Source: Beverwykella pulmonaria (lineage: Eukaryota; Ascomycota; Dothideomycetes; Pleosporales; Melanommataceae). From it: a DNA stretch of 64,000 nt. The stretch is taken from contig BCHH01000004.1 in NCBI GenBank assembly GCA_001599595.1, forward strand, positions 1,468,482 through 1,532,481, given 5' to 3'. Made by a program: the position numbers and the translations under genes. Of the stretch, positions 1-11,837 are shown in pieces (position 1 is the stretch's first letter; each line of letters opens with the position of its first letter). A model generated the notes under the pieces. The model was not told where the DNA came from, ran no database searches, and saw only the letters and a program-made list of their open reading frames with translations.

Positions 1-740
1 TGCAGAGCATCTTGTTGATGTAGTTAATTGCGTCTTTGGCAGCTGCGCTGAGCATCTGGAAAGCTTTTGATTTAAATATGAGATTTCAACATGGTGAATT
101 TACTCTCAAGGTCCTAAAACGGACTCTCTCGACGTTGGCATGAACTACCAAATCCTCTTGGTAGATAGAGTCTTCGGTGATAGAGACTGGAACGTACGGT
201 AGCCTCCGTCAAGTAGATTTTTTGTCCAATTTCTTCCGGTTCAATCGCATGGAGGATGGCTTCCAATTTAGGAAAATTTCTGCAGCCATTGAATGCTGGA
301 ACAGCTGCGAACAATGGTTTACACAGGGGTTACTACATCGAACTTCAATCACGTGTGTTACGGGTACCGAGAAAGAGTGAAGCTGATTGGTTTGATTCCT
401 CGGATGTGCTCATTTCCGATGAAACACGGGACGACGCTGACCCATCCTGCGGCCGGGGCGGGGCACGAGAAGGCAGGTTTCTGCCATGTGGACCGTTACT
501 TCAACACCAGAATCCAGCTGAAAATTATTTTAAATGCTTTCCGTACCGATAATGCTCAATTGCCGTGTCAAAGGGCGTATGATTCATAGCCATTTTGGGA
601 GAAGTTTGTTGCACCATGCTCAACCTCAACACCCAAATGTAGATAGAAATCACGTACGAGAGGTTGTTCAGCTCGATTCCTCGCTCCTCATCGCACATCT
701 CCAAATCCACAAGGAATTCGCCCACACAATCCGTCCCTAT
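1..740. other. intergenic, no supported gene
   Basis: Only short overlapping open frames without a recognisable domain or splice pattern. I see no RNA gene or repeat here. Confidence 0.5.
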
Positions 741-1801
741 TCAAAGTCCTTTCATCCGACTGACCTCAATAACAGCATCTATAAATGCTTCCGGCTTCTC
801 CTGCGGTAGATTATGCCCAGCATCCTCAACTTGCCAATGCACCCTCCTCCCTGTAAAATACCTCACCGTGCTACTCCCATCCGTAGCGGGGAAATTCCCA
901 TCGGCGGTCCCATCCAACGTCACAGTCGGCACACTGATCGTTGGCTGCAGCAACAACAACTTCTCAACGTCCGCATAATCTGAATCACCGTGCGCATACA
1001 GTAATCGATGCTGGTACACGTGTCGAACAACGGCAATATAATCTGGATTCACAAACGTTTCTGCTGCACGGTCGAGGTCTGCGTCTGTGAAATTCCACGC
1101 CGGCGAATTGCGCGTCCACAACACCCTCGCAATGCCCTTCGGATTGTGTATTAGAGCTTGCTCCCCTCGTGGTGTGAGAAAGTAGTAAAAATACCAAAAC
1201 CCAGACTCGATCTTCGGATCCAGAGGATCCCAAGCGAGAGCTAGGTTCTGGATCTGGTACGAGTTCACAGACACAAGCCCGTCGCAGCGGTCGGGCCACA
1301 AGGCTGCAGCTACGCAGGCGCCGCGACCGCCCCAGTCGTATCCTGCGAAGATGGCGCTGGGGATGTGCAGCGCGTCGAGGAGCTCGATGATGTCGTAGCC
1401 GAGGGCTGCTTGTTCGCCGGTGCGAAAGGTAGAGGGGTAGAGGAAGGTTGTTGGTCCGTTGCCGCGGAGGTAGGGGACTATGACGCGGTATCCACGTGAG
1501 GCGAGGGCGGGTGCGACATTGATGTAGGAGTGAATATCGTAGGGCCAACCGTGCAAGAGAAGGACGGGCTGGCCAGCGAGCGGACCGGCCTCGTAGTATG
1601 CCACTCGAAGGCGCGAAGTGTTGACGTACTGGGAGGTTCAAGGTGTGGAATGCTTGGAAGCGAAAGGTCGGAAGTCGGAGTGACAATCACGTTTGGTAAG
1701 GACGTGACGGTACGGGATAAAGTAGGACGTGAGGATAATTCGCAGGATCCAGAGGCTGCTATCGCTAACATGGTCAAAAAGATGGGTAGAGTAAACCTCA
1801 T
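741..1801 (-). CDS. secreted alpha/beta hydrolase, epoxide-hydrolase-like
   Basis: Two exons, 1801-1691 and 1628-741, joined over a 62-bp GT-AG intron, give 332 residues. Without the intron the N-terminus looks frameshifted; with it the frame runs smoothly into the family start (YVNTSRLRVAYYEAGP). Residues 1-20 form a hydrophobic signal peptide, so the enzyme is probably secreted. Visible motifs are the oxyanion HGWP at about 63-66, the nucleophile elbow GYDWGG with Asp at about 135, and the catalytic His in DAGHNLPQEKP at about 309. An Asp nucleophile points to epoxide hydrolase or haloalkane dehalogenase chemistry rather than an esterase. The substrate is unknown. The gene is separated from the next one by over 1.3 kb and shows no damage. 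Confidence 0.85.
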
Positions 1802-3030
1802 AATCACTGACAGTAGTATCTTCCTAATTTTATGTGAAGGTTTGAGGCTAGGATTCAATCCAAGTCTGCTTAGAAGCTTTCTACATCGGCTTTATACTCT
1901 GCCTTCTATCTTTGTACGTACGCCGCGAACATGCTGCAAACTTCAGATCTCCGCGGCGCGAATACTGTAGTCTCTTCATCAGGAAAGGTCACGCAACTAT
2001 GTAAACTTTTGGGCACGACCTTTTGGCTCATCTTCACCGGTCAATCGGATCCAGAGGAATCTATTTTTCCGCTTCGATGCTTTCATACCTGAAAGTTCTC
2101 GCTTGCGATGACTGAGCATACCGATGTGAACATTTGTAAGTCAGCTAAGCCTTGTTGCGCGTACGCATCGCTAACAGTTGCTGCACGACACCGTACTGCG
2201 AACTCCGATTGCTGATGGTCACGTAAACTTATGATGCAAGAAGGATATAACGAAATCATCTTGGCTTCTGCATCGCGGTAGCAATGCAGCAGCAGTTTGG
2301 TCAGCTTAGAGGCCTCCAGTGATCGCCACGTCCATCATAACACACGGAGTAAAATTTCTACAAAATGAACGAGATGTGAGTTCAAAGTTGACGAACCTGC
2401 ATATATTAGACGCAGGTACAGGACACCGACACCAGCGCCAGGCTGAACACTATGATCGACGACAAGCATCTGTCTCACATACTGGTAGCCTTTGTGGGAA
2501 ATGTTTTGCCTCACTCTCCGCTATGCCGAAAAGATTTGTAGCTCAAGCCTATCCCTATATTTGACAATTTCAGATTCCTCTTACTACCTTCCTGGTGGTG
2601 GTGGTGGTGTGAGAGCAATATCGCAAACAACGAAACTTGGCTACCCCACAAACTGCCATGTGCATCTATAGCCTGATATGAAACCTGCAGTGAAATCCAC
2701 AATGCTGTTTCTTCATTCAAAAATTCAAGGTGCATTGATGAAAGAAACTTTCGACCTTTAACACGCGGTCATGATTTGATCAAGGCTTGCCGTTGCCGGC
2801 CGCAAAGCTGATGCCTTCCGGCTCCTGATCCCCTGCAGCTGCAGGAATCCTTTGTCGGGCGCCAAGGAGCAATTATTTCCTATGGATCTCTTTTTGATGA
2901 ATGCATGCATGAATGACGCGGGGTTATCGACGAGGCCTCCAATGCCCAGCAACTTTCATCTGCGTTAGGTAAACAAGAATACCTTCCCCACCTCACACAC
3001 CACATCGTTCCTTTCTGCGCGTGGTCAGGT
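1802..3030. other. intergenic, no supported gene
   Basis: No domain-bearing open frame, RNA gene or obvious repeat. It holds the upstream regions of the hydrolase (leftward) and the GMC oxidoreductase (rightward). Confidence 0.5.
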
Positions 3031-3038
3031 ATTTAAGG
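3031..3038 (+). promoter_or_regulatory. possible TATA-like element of the first GMC gene
   Basis: The sequence tatttaag lies about 85 bp before the chosen ATG at 3119. The spacing fits a fungal core promoter, but this is a weak motif call only. Confidence 0.25.
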
Positions 3039-3118
3039 TCGCCTTGGTCGGAGATATTCTCTCAACTGATCGCCCAACATCTGAAAACTCGAACTTATCG
3101 GACTCAACTATTCCCCCA

Positions 3119-5222
3119 ATGGCGTATCTTCTTGCCTTATTCGACTTCCTTCTCCTCCTCCTCCTTCTCCCAATATCGATCTCAGCCTCCATCACCTACG
3201 GCGCGCACATCAAACGCTCCATCGACGATCTCTCCACATCCTACGACTATATTATCGCCGGGGGCGGCACATCAGGCCTCACCGTCGCGGACCGGCTCTC
3301 CGCCACCTTCCCTACGCGCTCCATCCTCGTCGTCGAGCACGGCCAGCTCGCCAACAGTACAGAAATCCTCCAACCCGCCACTACGGTCCGGAATCCCGCG
3401 TATGCCTTCCAGATTGTTTCGCAACCGGAGACTGGCTTGAGTGGGAGGAGTTTCACGGTCACGGTGGGGAAGATTGTCGGCGGGTGCTCGGCGATCAATG
3501 GGCAGATGTTTGATCGTGGGAGTAGGGCGGATTATGATGCTTGGGGAGAGGTGGCCGGGAGGGAGTATCAGGAAGCGGGGTGGGACTGGAAGGGGCTGTT
3601 ACCGTATTTTAGGAAGGTGAGTACAGCGTCGAAGGACCGAGAAATGGGATAGATCGTCTGATGATACGTAGAGCACGACCTTTACGCCTCCGTCAGCGAC
3701 GGATGTTGAGAAATACGGATACACGTACGACGTGGATGCTGCCTATGGCGGAAATGGTTCCGTCCAAGCTATCTATCCTCCATTTCAATGGCCAAGCGAG
3801 AGTATGCAGCTCTACCATGCAAGCCTCTAATTAGACTAACATATTTCCAGAGATATTCCGACAAGCCTGGAAAGAACTCGGAGTCCCCTCTCCTAAAGAA
3901 GCAGCGGGAGGCGATGCAGTAGGCGTCTTTTGGCTCCCAAGCTCTCAGGATCCGAAAACGCAAACCCGATCGTACGCAAGAACTGCGCATTATGACAGTG
4001 TTACAAATAGATCAAACTATCATCTTCTCGTTGGCCATAAGGTCACTGAGTTGCTGATGGATCAATCGGACGACAGCGGCAATGCTTGGAGTGCTCGAGG
4101 TATCAAAATAGAATCTGTGGATGCGCAGAGTCCGTACAGCGGAGAGGTCTTAGTCAATAAAGAGGTAATTCTTGCTGCGGGTGCTATTCATACGCCGGGA
4201 ATCCTGCAGCGCAGTGGCATCGGTCCAAGCGATGTTTTGAAGGCGGCGAATATCACACTGAAGATCGAGCTCCCGGGAGTGGGCCAAAACTTTCAAGACC
4301 ACCCTCATGGGATCTTATCCTACAACTGTAAGTGACGATGGCTGAAATGGCAGAAAATAGGTGGGAGCTAAATCCCCTTTACAGTGACAACCGGTCCTCC
4401 AGGCCCTACGGAAATGAACATGAACCAGACGCTCATGAAAGAGGCAAGAGAGCAGTATGAAAAAAACCGGACTGGTAAGTCTGCAAGATTGTTAGAAAAA
4501 TACTGGCAGCTCTAACTCGTCTTACAGGACCACTGACTCTCAGCGGTGGGAACAGTGGTGCTTTCCTCCCTCTCTCGTTTGTCACGAATGACACAGTCTC
4601 CATTCTGTCTGCCCTTGCAACTCAGTTACCATCAGCGTATCTCCCCAACAATACACATCCAACTGTCCTCGCAGGCTACGCTCAGCAACTCGAAGCTTTG
4701 AAAAACCTTCTATCCTCCAAACAAGCCGCTGTAACCGAATACCTCGTCGGGCCGCGCACCATGCTCGCCTTTCTCAAGCCCCTTTCCCGCGGTAGTGTAA
4801 ATATCGACCCCAAAAACTCCAGTGCCGAGCCCCTCGTCAGCTACCGCACATTCACGAACCCACTCGACGTCGTGCTGACCGCTCAAAGCGCCAAAATGTT
4901 CCGACGCTTGTATTCGACACCCTCAGCAAAGACTCTCGGGCCTGTCGAGCTATCTCCGGGGCCGAGCGTGCAGACAGACGACGATTGGGCGAAGTGGGTG
5001 AGGACGAATCTTTCTCCGAGTTTCTTTCATCCGGTGGGGACGGCGGCACTGGGGCCCAGGAGTAGAGGAGGCGTGGTCGGACCGAATTTGAAGGTCCATA
5101 GTATGCTGAACTTGAGAGTCGTGGATGCAAGTATCATGCCATTGATACCTGGAACGCATACGAGTTCTACCGTGTATGCAGTGGCCGAGAAGGCGGCGGA
5201 TTTAATTGCAAATGACGGATAA
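3119..5222 (+). CDS. secreted GMC oxidoreductase (aryl-alcohol/glucose oxidase type)
   Basis: Five exons, 3119-3616, 3672-3801, 3851-4327, 4385-4474 and 4528-5222, all with GT-AG borders and consistent phases, encode 629 residues. The first ATG in a good context is followed by a strong Leu-rich signal peptide (about 1-23). The FAD-binding GGGTSG is at 48-53 and the GMC signature GKIVGGCSAING at 118-128. Near the C-terminus are HPVGTAA (His at about 566) and PGTHTSSTVYAVAEKAA (His at about 609), the active-site pair of the family. GMC enzymes of this type oxidise alcohols or sugars and release H2O2 outside the cell. The exact substrate cannot be read from the sequence. Length and motifs are normal and the gene looks functional. 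Confidence 0.93.
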
Positions 5223-6184
5223 GGTCCACAGGTTTGCAAAATATGTTTTGCAACAACATTGGAAAACATATGGATCTAAATCCAATCCATGGTGTCATGA
5301 GCCCTTCCCTCGTGCTGCTCCCGTCTTCCTTGGCGGGCGATAGCCAGAGGACGGCCCGGATAATTCTTCCTCAAGTGTCGCCATAGAAGCAGTAGATAAA
5401 TTAAAAGAATACAAGAGATGTAAGATACCACTCTAATTTTCGAGAAGCTTCAACTCAACTATGGTTACGTAAATGGCCATTTCTTAAAGGTTTCGAGTAG
5501 AGTTCAAGCTACCTCTTAAGAACTAGCAGCACATATTCTCATACGTTCTTGTGCATCGATTTCTATAGACATCATGCTCGTATTAGCAAATCCATTGTAT
5601 TAATCGCAAATAGCCAAAATTAATCAACTTTTATCTCTTGTACCTGTAGGATTGCTTTCACCATCGCCTTTCCCTTTGATCAATTGCACAGATTATAGCA
5701 CGCAATAGACATACGCAGTAATGCTTCACCGCCGCACATAATATGCCCATTTTAGTGCGAAGCAGATGCACCAGTATAGCATCGCACTCTCTGGATTGAA
5801 CTGGAGTGTCTATGGCAGTATTCTAAAGATTTTTGAAACCAGGAACCGCTTCAGCATATAGATAGATTGGTTGTGGTACAGGCATTAGCAAGGCTTGCGT
5901 CACTAGATACCACAAGAGACTATATATTTTAAATAGCCCGCAGCTTGCGATAAACAGGCAAAGTACGTAAGAAAAAGATTATGCTGAGATGTAAAAGTCC
6001 ACAGTGTCTTCCTTTCTACAAGGCTCGTTCAAATCCAAAGTTGCTACCGTCCTGCTCGTTACCCTTGGACTGTGCTCGTTATTGACATTACAAGACAGTT
6101 GTTAAATCAAAATTTAACCCACTCAGAGATCAAACCATACATGGCTCCAAGCGGAAAAGCTAAATGAAACACTAAGATCCACTC
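5223..6184. other. intergenic, AT-rich, no supported gene
   Basis: AT-rich sequence with no convincing open frame. I see no terminal repeats or RNA genes. Confidence 0.5.
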
Positions 6185-6651
6185 TTATTCGATGGGGCCG
6201 TTACCAAGCTCCTCAATGTGAATTACTACCTGCCTACCCATCTCAGTCTTGATGATACCAGCTTCGTCGCTATCATCATCGCCATCATTATTTCCATCAT
6301 CATCGCCATCATCATTGCTATCCCGATGTCGCTCAAACCTAGCTCCACACATCATGTTGCGGATAGTGACAGTAAGCATGATATCATGTTCACCCTCCTA
6401 GACCACATGCTGCTTGTCCCGCTTACCCTCGCACCCGCCACTAGCCCCGTTCTGGAGGAAGACGACGAGGTCTCCGGAATTATACGAGTGAAATGAGCTT
6501 GCTGGTAGTGATTATTACTCGAGCAACACTCATTATAGTCGACATTGTGACAGTTGTGTATTTCTGTTGCATTTCTCAACTCGATCATGCGCTGCGCCCG
6601 CGCTCCAAGAACGAGGGTCGTAGAGATTGTGGCTAGGAATACGAGCTTCAT
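6185..6651 (-). pseudogene. decayed small secreted-protein gene (effector-like)
   Basis: The minus-strand frame starts at 6651 with a clear signal peptide (MKLVFLATISTTLVLGARAQ), followed by a stretch with three Cys (CHNVDYNECC). After about residue 57 the protein-like sequence moves to another frame (SGDLVVFLQNGASGGCEGKR), meets an in-frame TAG and resumes as EGEHDIMLTVTIR, ending in an Asp/Gly-rich tail at 6185. The simplest reading is a gene broken by a one-base shift and a nonsense codon. An alternative is a real intron from a GTAAGC donor at the GCEGK codons, but the joined tail is then Met-rich and unconvincing. I do not recognise the family. It would have been a small secreted protein. 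Confidence 0.4.
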
Positions 6652-7852
6652 TTTCTCTAGGGGGCTGAATGGGAGTTAGCCAGCAGTAGCATGTCAGTAG
6701 TTCGTTGGGTGCTTAGACTTTCTGCCTAATCTCGCTGTGACTACTAGTAACTAGTCTTTATGAACTTTTGTGCTTCCAACCAAAAGCAAAAGAATCAAAA
6801 CAGGAAATATAAATACAAACTACATAAAGAAATAAAAGGTGAGTAACTTTAACTTACTTGGGAATAACTCGACTCGAATTTTCCTGGACGTGAGTCAACG
6901 GACTAAACCTAATATTTATGAATGGCTTAAAAAAGCTTTTTACCACTACCTTCTAGCTTAAGAAATATAGTGCTTTCAGCTGAGAAAGATAGCGTCATTA
7001 TTACATTCTAATAGCGTCACTACCTAATGCAGGGAACCACCGAGTGTTGTGCGGAGGAGACTTAGTGCTGAAGGAGCTGCTTAGGAATAGCTCGATATAG
7101 GTTCACATTCGCCCTTGCAGCTGAGCATTAAACTAGTCCCACTGCTTGTACCGCTGCATTCTTTCGAAGACTGCTTCCGCGTCTAATTATGATAGTTGTG
7201 AGTATAATTGATGCTGGCAGAGATTTTGCCCTCGTGCATTTTGATGGTATAGGTGCGAGGGCAAGCTCACGTTAGAAGGTTTGAAATAAAGCTGAGAGAA
7301 AACTCTATTCAGGAACGGAAAAAGGGAGGCGTAGCCATAAGAGACATGTTCATGTCGTAAATTAAAGTTGTTGGGATACAATATGGGCACTGGGCACCAA
7401 AGTAGTCGGTGAAGAGCTAACGCCATAAGCACTAAGATGTCTGTTTCAGGACTTGCCGATATAGTTACACTAGCCTGTTTCTGTAGCCTGTTTCTCTACA
7501 GCATCTTAGCGGCTGCCCAACATATACAAACATAACTGCAGGGCTCAAATAATATTTTCATAATAGCAGTTTTACTATAAATAATTGCGCCTAAGAACCA
7601 AATGCTACTCGTGATGCATATGTTAGGCCGTTTCAAACTCTGGAAAACCTGTTAACACGGCACTTGCTGTAACCAATGAGTGTCGGACTTCGATCGCGAG
7701 TTGGAAATGGTTATGCTTAGAATATAGGCTCGGGAAACCACAGAAAGGATCGTATTTAACTGTCAATCCCGGCCTCCGGGCTGGCAAAAATAGAGTCTTC
7801 TCCCTCTAGACTCTCACCCTAATTTCTTAGCCTATCTCACTCCTTAATCACT
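6652..7852. other. intergenic, AT-rich, no supported gene
   Basis: AT-rich sequence upstream of the aerolysin-like gene. Some open frames exist but none has a domain or splice support. Confidence 0.5.
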
Positions 7853-8734
7853 ATGGCTGCGAACAAAGGCCGAAAAAACTTGGTTTTCATCCCTGACGAA
7901 GAAACTTCCTGGAATATCGCAAGATTGACTACTCAGTCGGATCTAGACCAGTTCGGCGGGGTAGACGAATGGCTCACAGAGGTCAAAAACCTCCGTGACT
8001 CCCATCCAGAGAACAAGTACTACAGTGATCAGTGGTCTTTCTGGATGTTCTGGATCAATGATATTCGCTATGCGGACCGCAAAGGCCACGGAAATGAGAT
8101 AACTTCCAATGAATACCATGACACACTGAAGCACCGTCAAACCCGCACGGTCCTCGAAGCCGGTCCTACCAAGATCAGTTCCATCACATGTATTCCAAAC
8201 GTCATCAAAGAATCCATCACCCACATCAACGCTACTGAAGGGGACCAAGAAAAGCTGATTGAGGTTCGGGAGACACAAGGCAACCGCACAACACTCACCA
8301 TCACAAAAAGCACCGCACTCGATGTCGGAGTGAATATTGCTGTTGGGCCCTTCGGCGTCAACGCATCAGGCCATATGAGCGAGAGCGAAGTTCAAGAGCT
8401 CTCGATGGACGACACTAAGGAGGCGACAAATACTTTCACGATCAACATCAAAGCAGGTAAGCAGATGATCATAACCACCACCAAGACCACTACCACCAAA
8501 GTGGACACATATAAGTCCGTCATTTCCATCCGTGGCGAGCATGGTCAGGCAACCATTAACATACCCCCAGAAGGGGGAAAGTTCTTCGACATCGGGGCTT
8601 GGTACAACATTAAGGACCTTGGAGCCTTCGGAAGTGGCACGAGCCAGACGGCTGCTTTTGACATCACGACTATCACGGCCTCTACTACCATCGAGCAGGT
8701 GGAGATGAACATTCCAGGAAAGATTAGTATATGA
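7853..8734 (+). CDS. aerolysin-like beta-pore-forming protein
   Basis: One uninterrupted frame of 293 residues with no signal peptide. Roughly the first 110 residues are a Trp/Tyr-rich globular part. From about 110 to the end the sequence alternates hydrophobic and Ser/Thr residues in long runs (around ESITHINATEG, TTLTITKSTALDVGVNI and TTTKTTTTKVDTYKSV). This matches the elongated beta-sheet membrane-insertion module of the aerolysin/ETX-MTX2 superfamily. The amphipathic stretch at about 150-180 (VNIAVGPFGVNASGHMS) would be the insertion loop. The assignment rests on this pattern, not on an alignment. Fungal members are usually cytosolic or leaderless and are linked to defence. The gene stands alone in a gene-poor region and looks intact. 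Confidence 0.6.
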   Translation: MAANKGRKNLVFIPDEETSWNIARLTTQSDLDQFGGVDEWLTEVKNLRDSHPENKYYSDQWSFWMFWINDIRYADRKGHGNEITSNEYHDTLKHRQTRTVLEAGPTKISSITCIPNVIKESITHINATEGDQEKLIEVRETQGNRTTLTITKSTALDVGVNIAVGPFGVNASGHMSESEVQELSMDDTKEATNTFTINIKAGKQMIITTTKTTTTKVDTYKSVISIRGEHGQATINIPPEGGKFFDIGAWYNIKDLGAFGSGTSQTAAFDITTITASTTIEQVEMNIPGKISI

Positions 8735-10824
8735 ACTCGGATTTAACGCAGAACAAGTATCCGAGGAATATGCAGATTAATAAGATGTGGAGATGGATAG
8801 CACCTGACTTTAATTTTGCTTATTGGCATTTTAGATGAATTTTCGTAATATGATAGGGTGTTGGAGTTCGTAGCTTGAGTTTGAATAAATTATTTGCTTG
8901 AACAACTCAAGGCGGAAATGCTTCCTTATTGACACAGCGAATTTCAGTATATAAGTCTTAAGAATGAAATACAGGATAGAGTGAGAGCCCTATCTTCATC
9001 TCAACAGAAAATGCAGAAATTTGACCTTGAAGTGCAGGTACGAACCTTCCAGGCCGAGGCGAGGAATCGGTCTAATCTCCATACCGGTAAGCATAAAGAT
9101 GCACTAGTCCGCGTCGAATAAACCAAAAAACACCCTCAACACAAAGACCCGAGAAAGGTCTATTGAGATTTCCTTGAAGGGAAGTATAGAAAGTCGAAAG
9201 GGGACAGCAAGTAAAAACATGAAGCAGACGTCAGGGCAGCATTCACGGCCCAACTCAATAATGTCAAGATCTGCAGGAGCGGAGCTGAAGCACTGTTGCG
9301 ATAAAGCCTACAGCAGCAGGATCTATTTTGGATTTGTAAATCTGCTTAACTTATATCTTAAGAAGCATTTCCACGCTATTCATGAGCTTAACTGGAGGGG
9401 AAGGAGGCAACGTTTCGGGTGGTTTGGGTGACACATGCTATGCGTGAATGCAAAAGGGTTTTCGTACTGCGCCGTAGCAAAGTGCTACTTTGCGCGAATA
9501 TACCACTGGCATGGGTGGAAGGCTTAGATGCATGGTGCAGGGAACAGGTCTTGGTTTCTTTGTCAGCTGCTTGCTTCTTCATCACTCAACGCGGTATATA
9601 TATGGGGACCTGAACACAACACCCAAACAGGCACGTCCATCGTATGGCCACCGATCGTATCAATTGAATGAACAACCGATCAGACACCACATCCTGAATG
9701 TTTCATTTGTTTTCCATTATTCCTTCATCTTTCATTTGGTTTGGTAGCTAGATACAATGAAATTGCAAACAGTCTACTGCCAAACCTTCTCCCTCCTTCA
9801 GTGCATCGCTGCTTCGGACATCGCATGGCTGCGAGTCGCCCTCCTACCCCCGTGTGATACCTTTATATCACACACACACCTTTCCTCCACTGCAGTACGT
9901 TAAGATAAATATTTCCTATTCAATTCACTCACATCTGGATGAGCTTTTCCACAGAAAGACAATCAGTGGAAAAATTCGAATGCAACATACTTCATGAGTT
10001 TTCTCATCAATCTTAGGTCAGCACAAGCCTTTGAAAGTGCTCCAGATTCTCTTCGCCATGGCTGGAAACTGAGACACTTTCTGATACCTGTTAATGTGCT
10101 AGTGGAAAAACTATATTGACGTATGGGCTGATGTGATAATTATAAGGGTGTTGCGGAAGATTGCTACATACAACTTTCCTACTAAAAGTAGCGCTAATAA
10201 TTTCTCTCTTATAAACGTACTAGTGCTTTTTACTGCAAAATTTCTCCATCATACTACACAATTTCACAGTTTAGCGGCGTTGAATCTACTAATATTAGGC
10301 ACTAGAAGCATTTTGCAACAGCACATAGGAGGAGAGTTATAGGACATCATGAATATCTCCCTTCGCTCCCAAATCCCACATTAATAGTAGAAAGAGCACC
10401 CAAGTCATAGCTTCAACCCATCAACGATCCTGTGGAAAATTTGTTGGCGTGCCGTTGGGGGTTTAATTCTTCAGAAACATCCTTGCTACTTGCAGCGCAA
10501 GTATGTACCATCAAAGTAATGGGACGGCAATCTCATGCCAATAGACCTATAAAATGGCTATGGACATGACCTATATTACCTGGACAGCAATCTCGTATTG
10601 AATGACTACTACCGCACCTTCGTCAAAATGTACCATTATACTAGTCCACCCGTGAAATGACTCTCATGGCCTTGACGTTTTGGATTGAAAGAGACTGTCG
10701 TCGAAAGATTTAGTTCCCAAAAACCCTTCTCTTCACCATTGTACGGCTAAAGTAGACTGAACATCGCCTATGGAACCCACTGTCACTTTCACTTTCGACT
10801 TAGCGACCGGGTGGTTCTAGTACC
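8735..10824. other. intergenic, no supported gene
   Basis: About 2.1 kb with only short, domain-free open frames. A small perfect hairpin (GCAAAGT/ACTTTGC) lies near 9477-9493; its significance is unknown. Confidence 0.5.
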
Positions 10825-11005
10825 TGTCAATCACAGGACCCAAAAGAGCCCTATATCAGTATTTATTGTCACTACCTCCCCGTGTCGGGATTGGGTAATT
10901 TGCGCGCCTGCTGCCTTCCTTGGATGTGGTAGCCGTTTCTCAGGCTCCCTCTCCGGAATCGAACCCTAATTCCCCGTTACCCGTTGAAACCATGGTAAGC
11001 CAATC
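10825..11005 (-). pseudogene. fragment of 18S ribosomal RNA gene
   Basis: Read on the minus strand, about 180 bp matches the universally conserved part of eukaryotic small-subunit rRNA around yeast positions 330-500. It contains ACCATGGTTTCAACGGGTAA, GGAGAGGGAGCCTGAGAAAC, GGCTACCACATCCAAGGAAG and CAGCAGGCGCGCAAATTACC in the right order and spacing. Similarity stops abruptly at both ends and no other rRNA parts are adjacent, so this is a dispersed fragment and not a working rDNA unit. A few differences from consensus (for example GATATAGGGC) suggest it no longer evolves with the rDNA array. Confidence 0.9.
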
Positions 11006-11331
11006 GATCGATCACATTCATTCTTCAGCAACCCTGGACAAACTAGTGCTACTGGAGAACTTCTGAATCTCGGCGAGCCATTCCCCTTCCACAATCCTTC
11101 ATCTCCTTCGACACTGCAATACCGAGCTTCACCATTTGTATTCAGCACCTTGTCCCCCTATGTCGCTTTTTCTTTAAGACAACATGGCTCGCTTTATTCA
11201 ACCACGGAAAGATCGAGGGTTATCTCTAGGCCTTTTCACTGTCAGGCAGCATCCTATACATCTGCAGTAGGATAGGTGATCGAAGGCTCGGTCGCACTAA
11301 GTCTCTTAACTTCCGGCGCAAAACCTTTTGG

Positions 11332-11606
11332 TCAATTAATATGCGACTGCGGACTACCAGCATTCTTGAGGTTTGCTTCGAGGCGGGACTTGATGCAGGT
11401 CACTTTTCCACCAGGGGCATAGTGCCAAGTCGCTCCACCGTCAGGCAACTGGTGCGTGCGATACGTGCATGGAAATAGTACTCTTACGGGTTTGCTAGCG
11501 AGTTTGCTGGCGCTCCATAACCAATGGGGTCGAAATGGATATAGACTTCGGGGCGAGACTCAATGAAGAATTCGCCGTTAATTGAGTTTAGAGGGTAGCC
11601 GACCAT
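11332..11606 (-). pseudogene. broken small unknown gene, copy 1
   Basis: A 40-residue frame starts at 11606 (MVGYPLNSINGEFFIESRPE) and stops at 11484. A second protein-like stretch (LPDGGATWHYAPGGKVTCIK and on to a stop at 11332) follows in another frame. The pieces align in order with the single frame at 11838-12173: MVGYPLNSI with MAGYSRNSI, RPEVYI with EPEVRI, and GGKVTCIKSRL with GKQACTKIQSQL. The 39-bp gap between the pieces has GT-AG ends but is too short for a usual intron, so a broken copy is more likely. No known family is recognised. Confidence 0.4.
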
Positions 11607-11837
11607 CGCATCAAGTCTCGATCACCATATATGGATAGCCACCTAGGGTAGGTTGCTGCAGGACAAGAACTAACCGTACTGTCGCTTCATAGTCAAGCAA
11701 CTGCTGCAAGCGCCATCTGCACGGAAATTCCGTCATTCACTGAAACCAGGTGGTTAGAGGTTCAATCTTACTCGCCTGTGTTATCTAACATTCCGATCTT
11801 CGGGTGTACCGCGTGCGAGAGCGTACCACCATATATT

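Noticed and set aside
1600..1690. Apparent frameshift at the N-terminus of the alpha/beta hydrolase
   Set aside because: A 62-bp GT-AG intron (1629-1690) joins a signal-peptide exon in phase to the family start, so no frameshift is needed.
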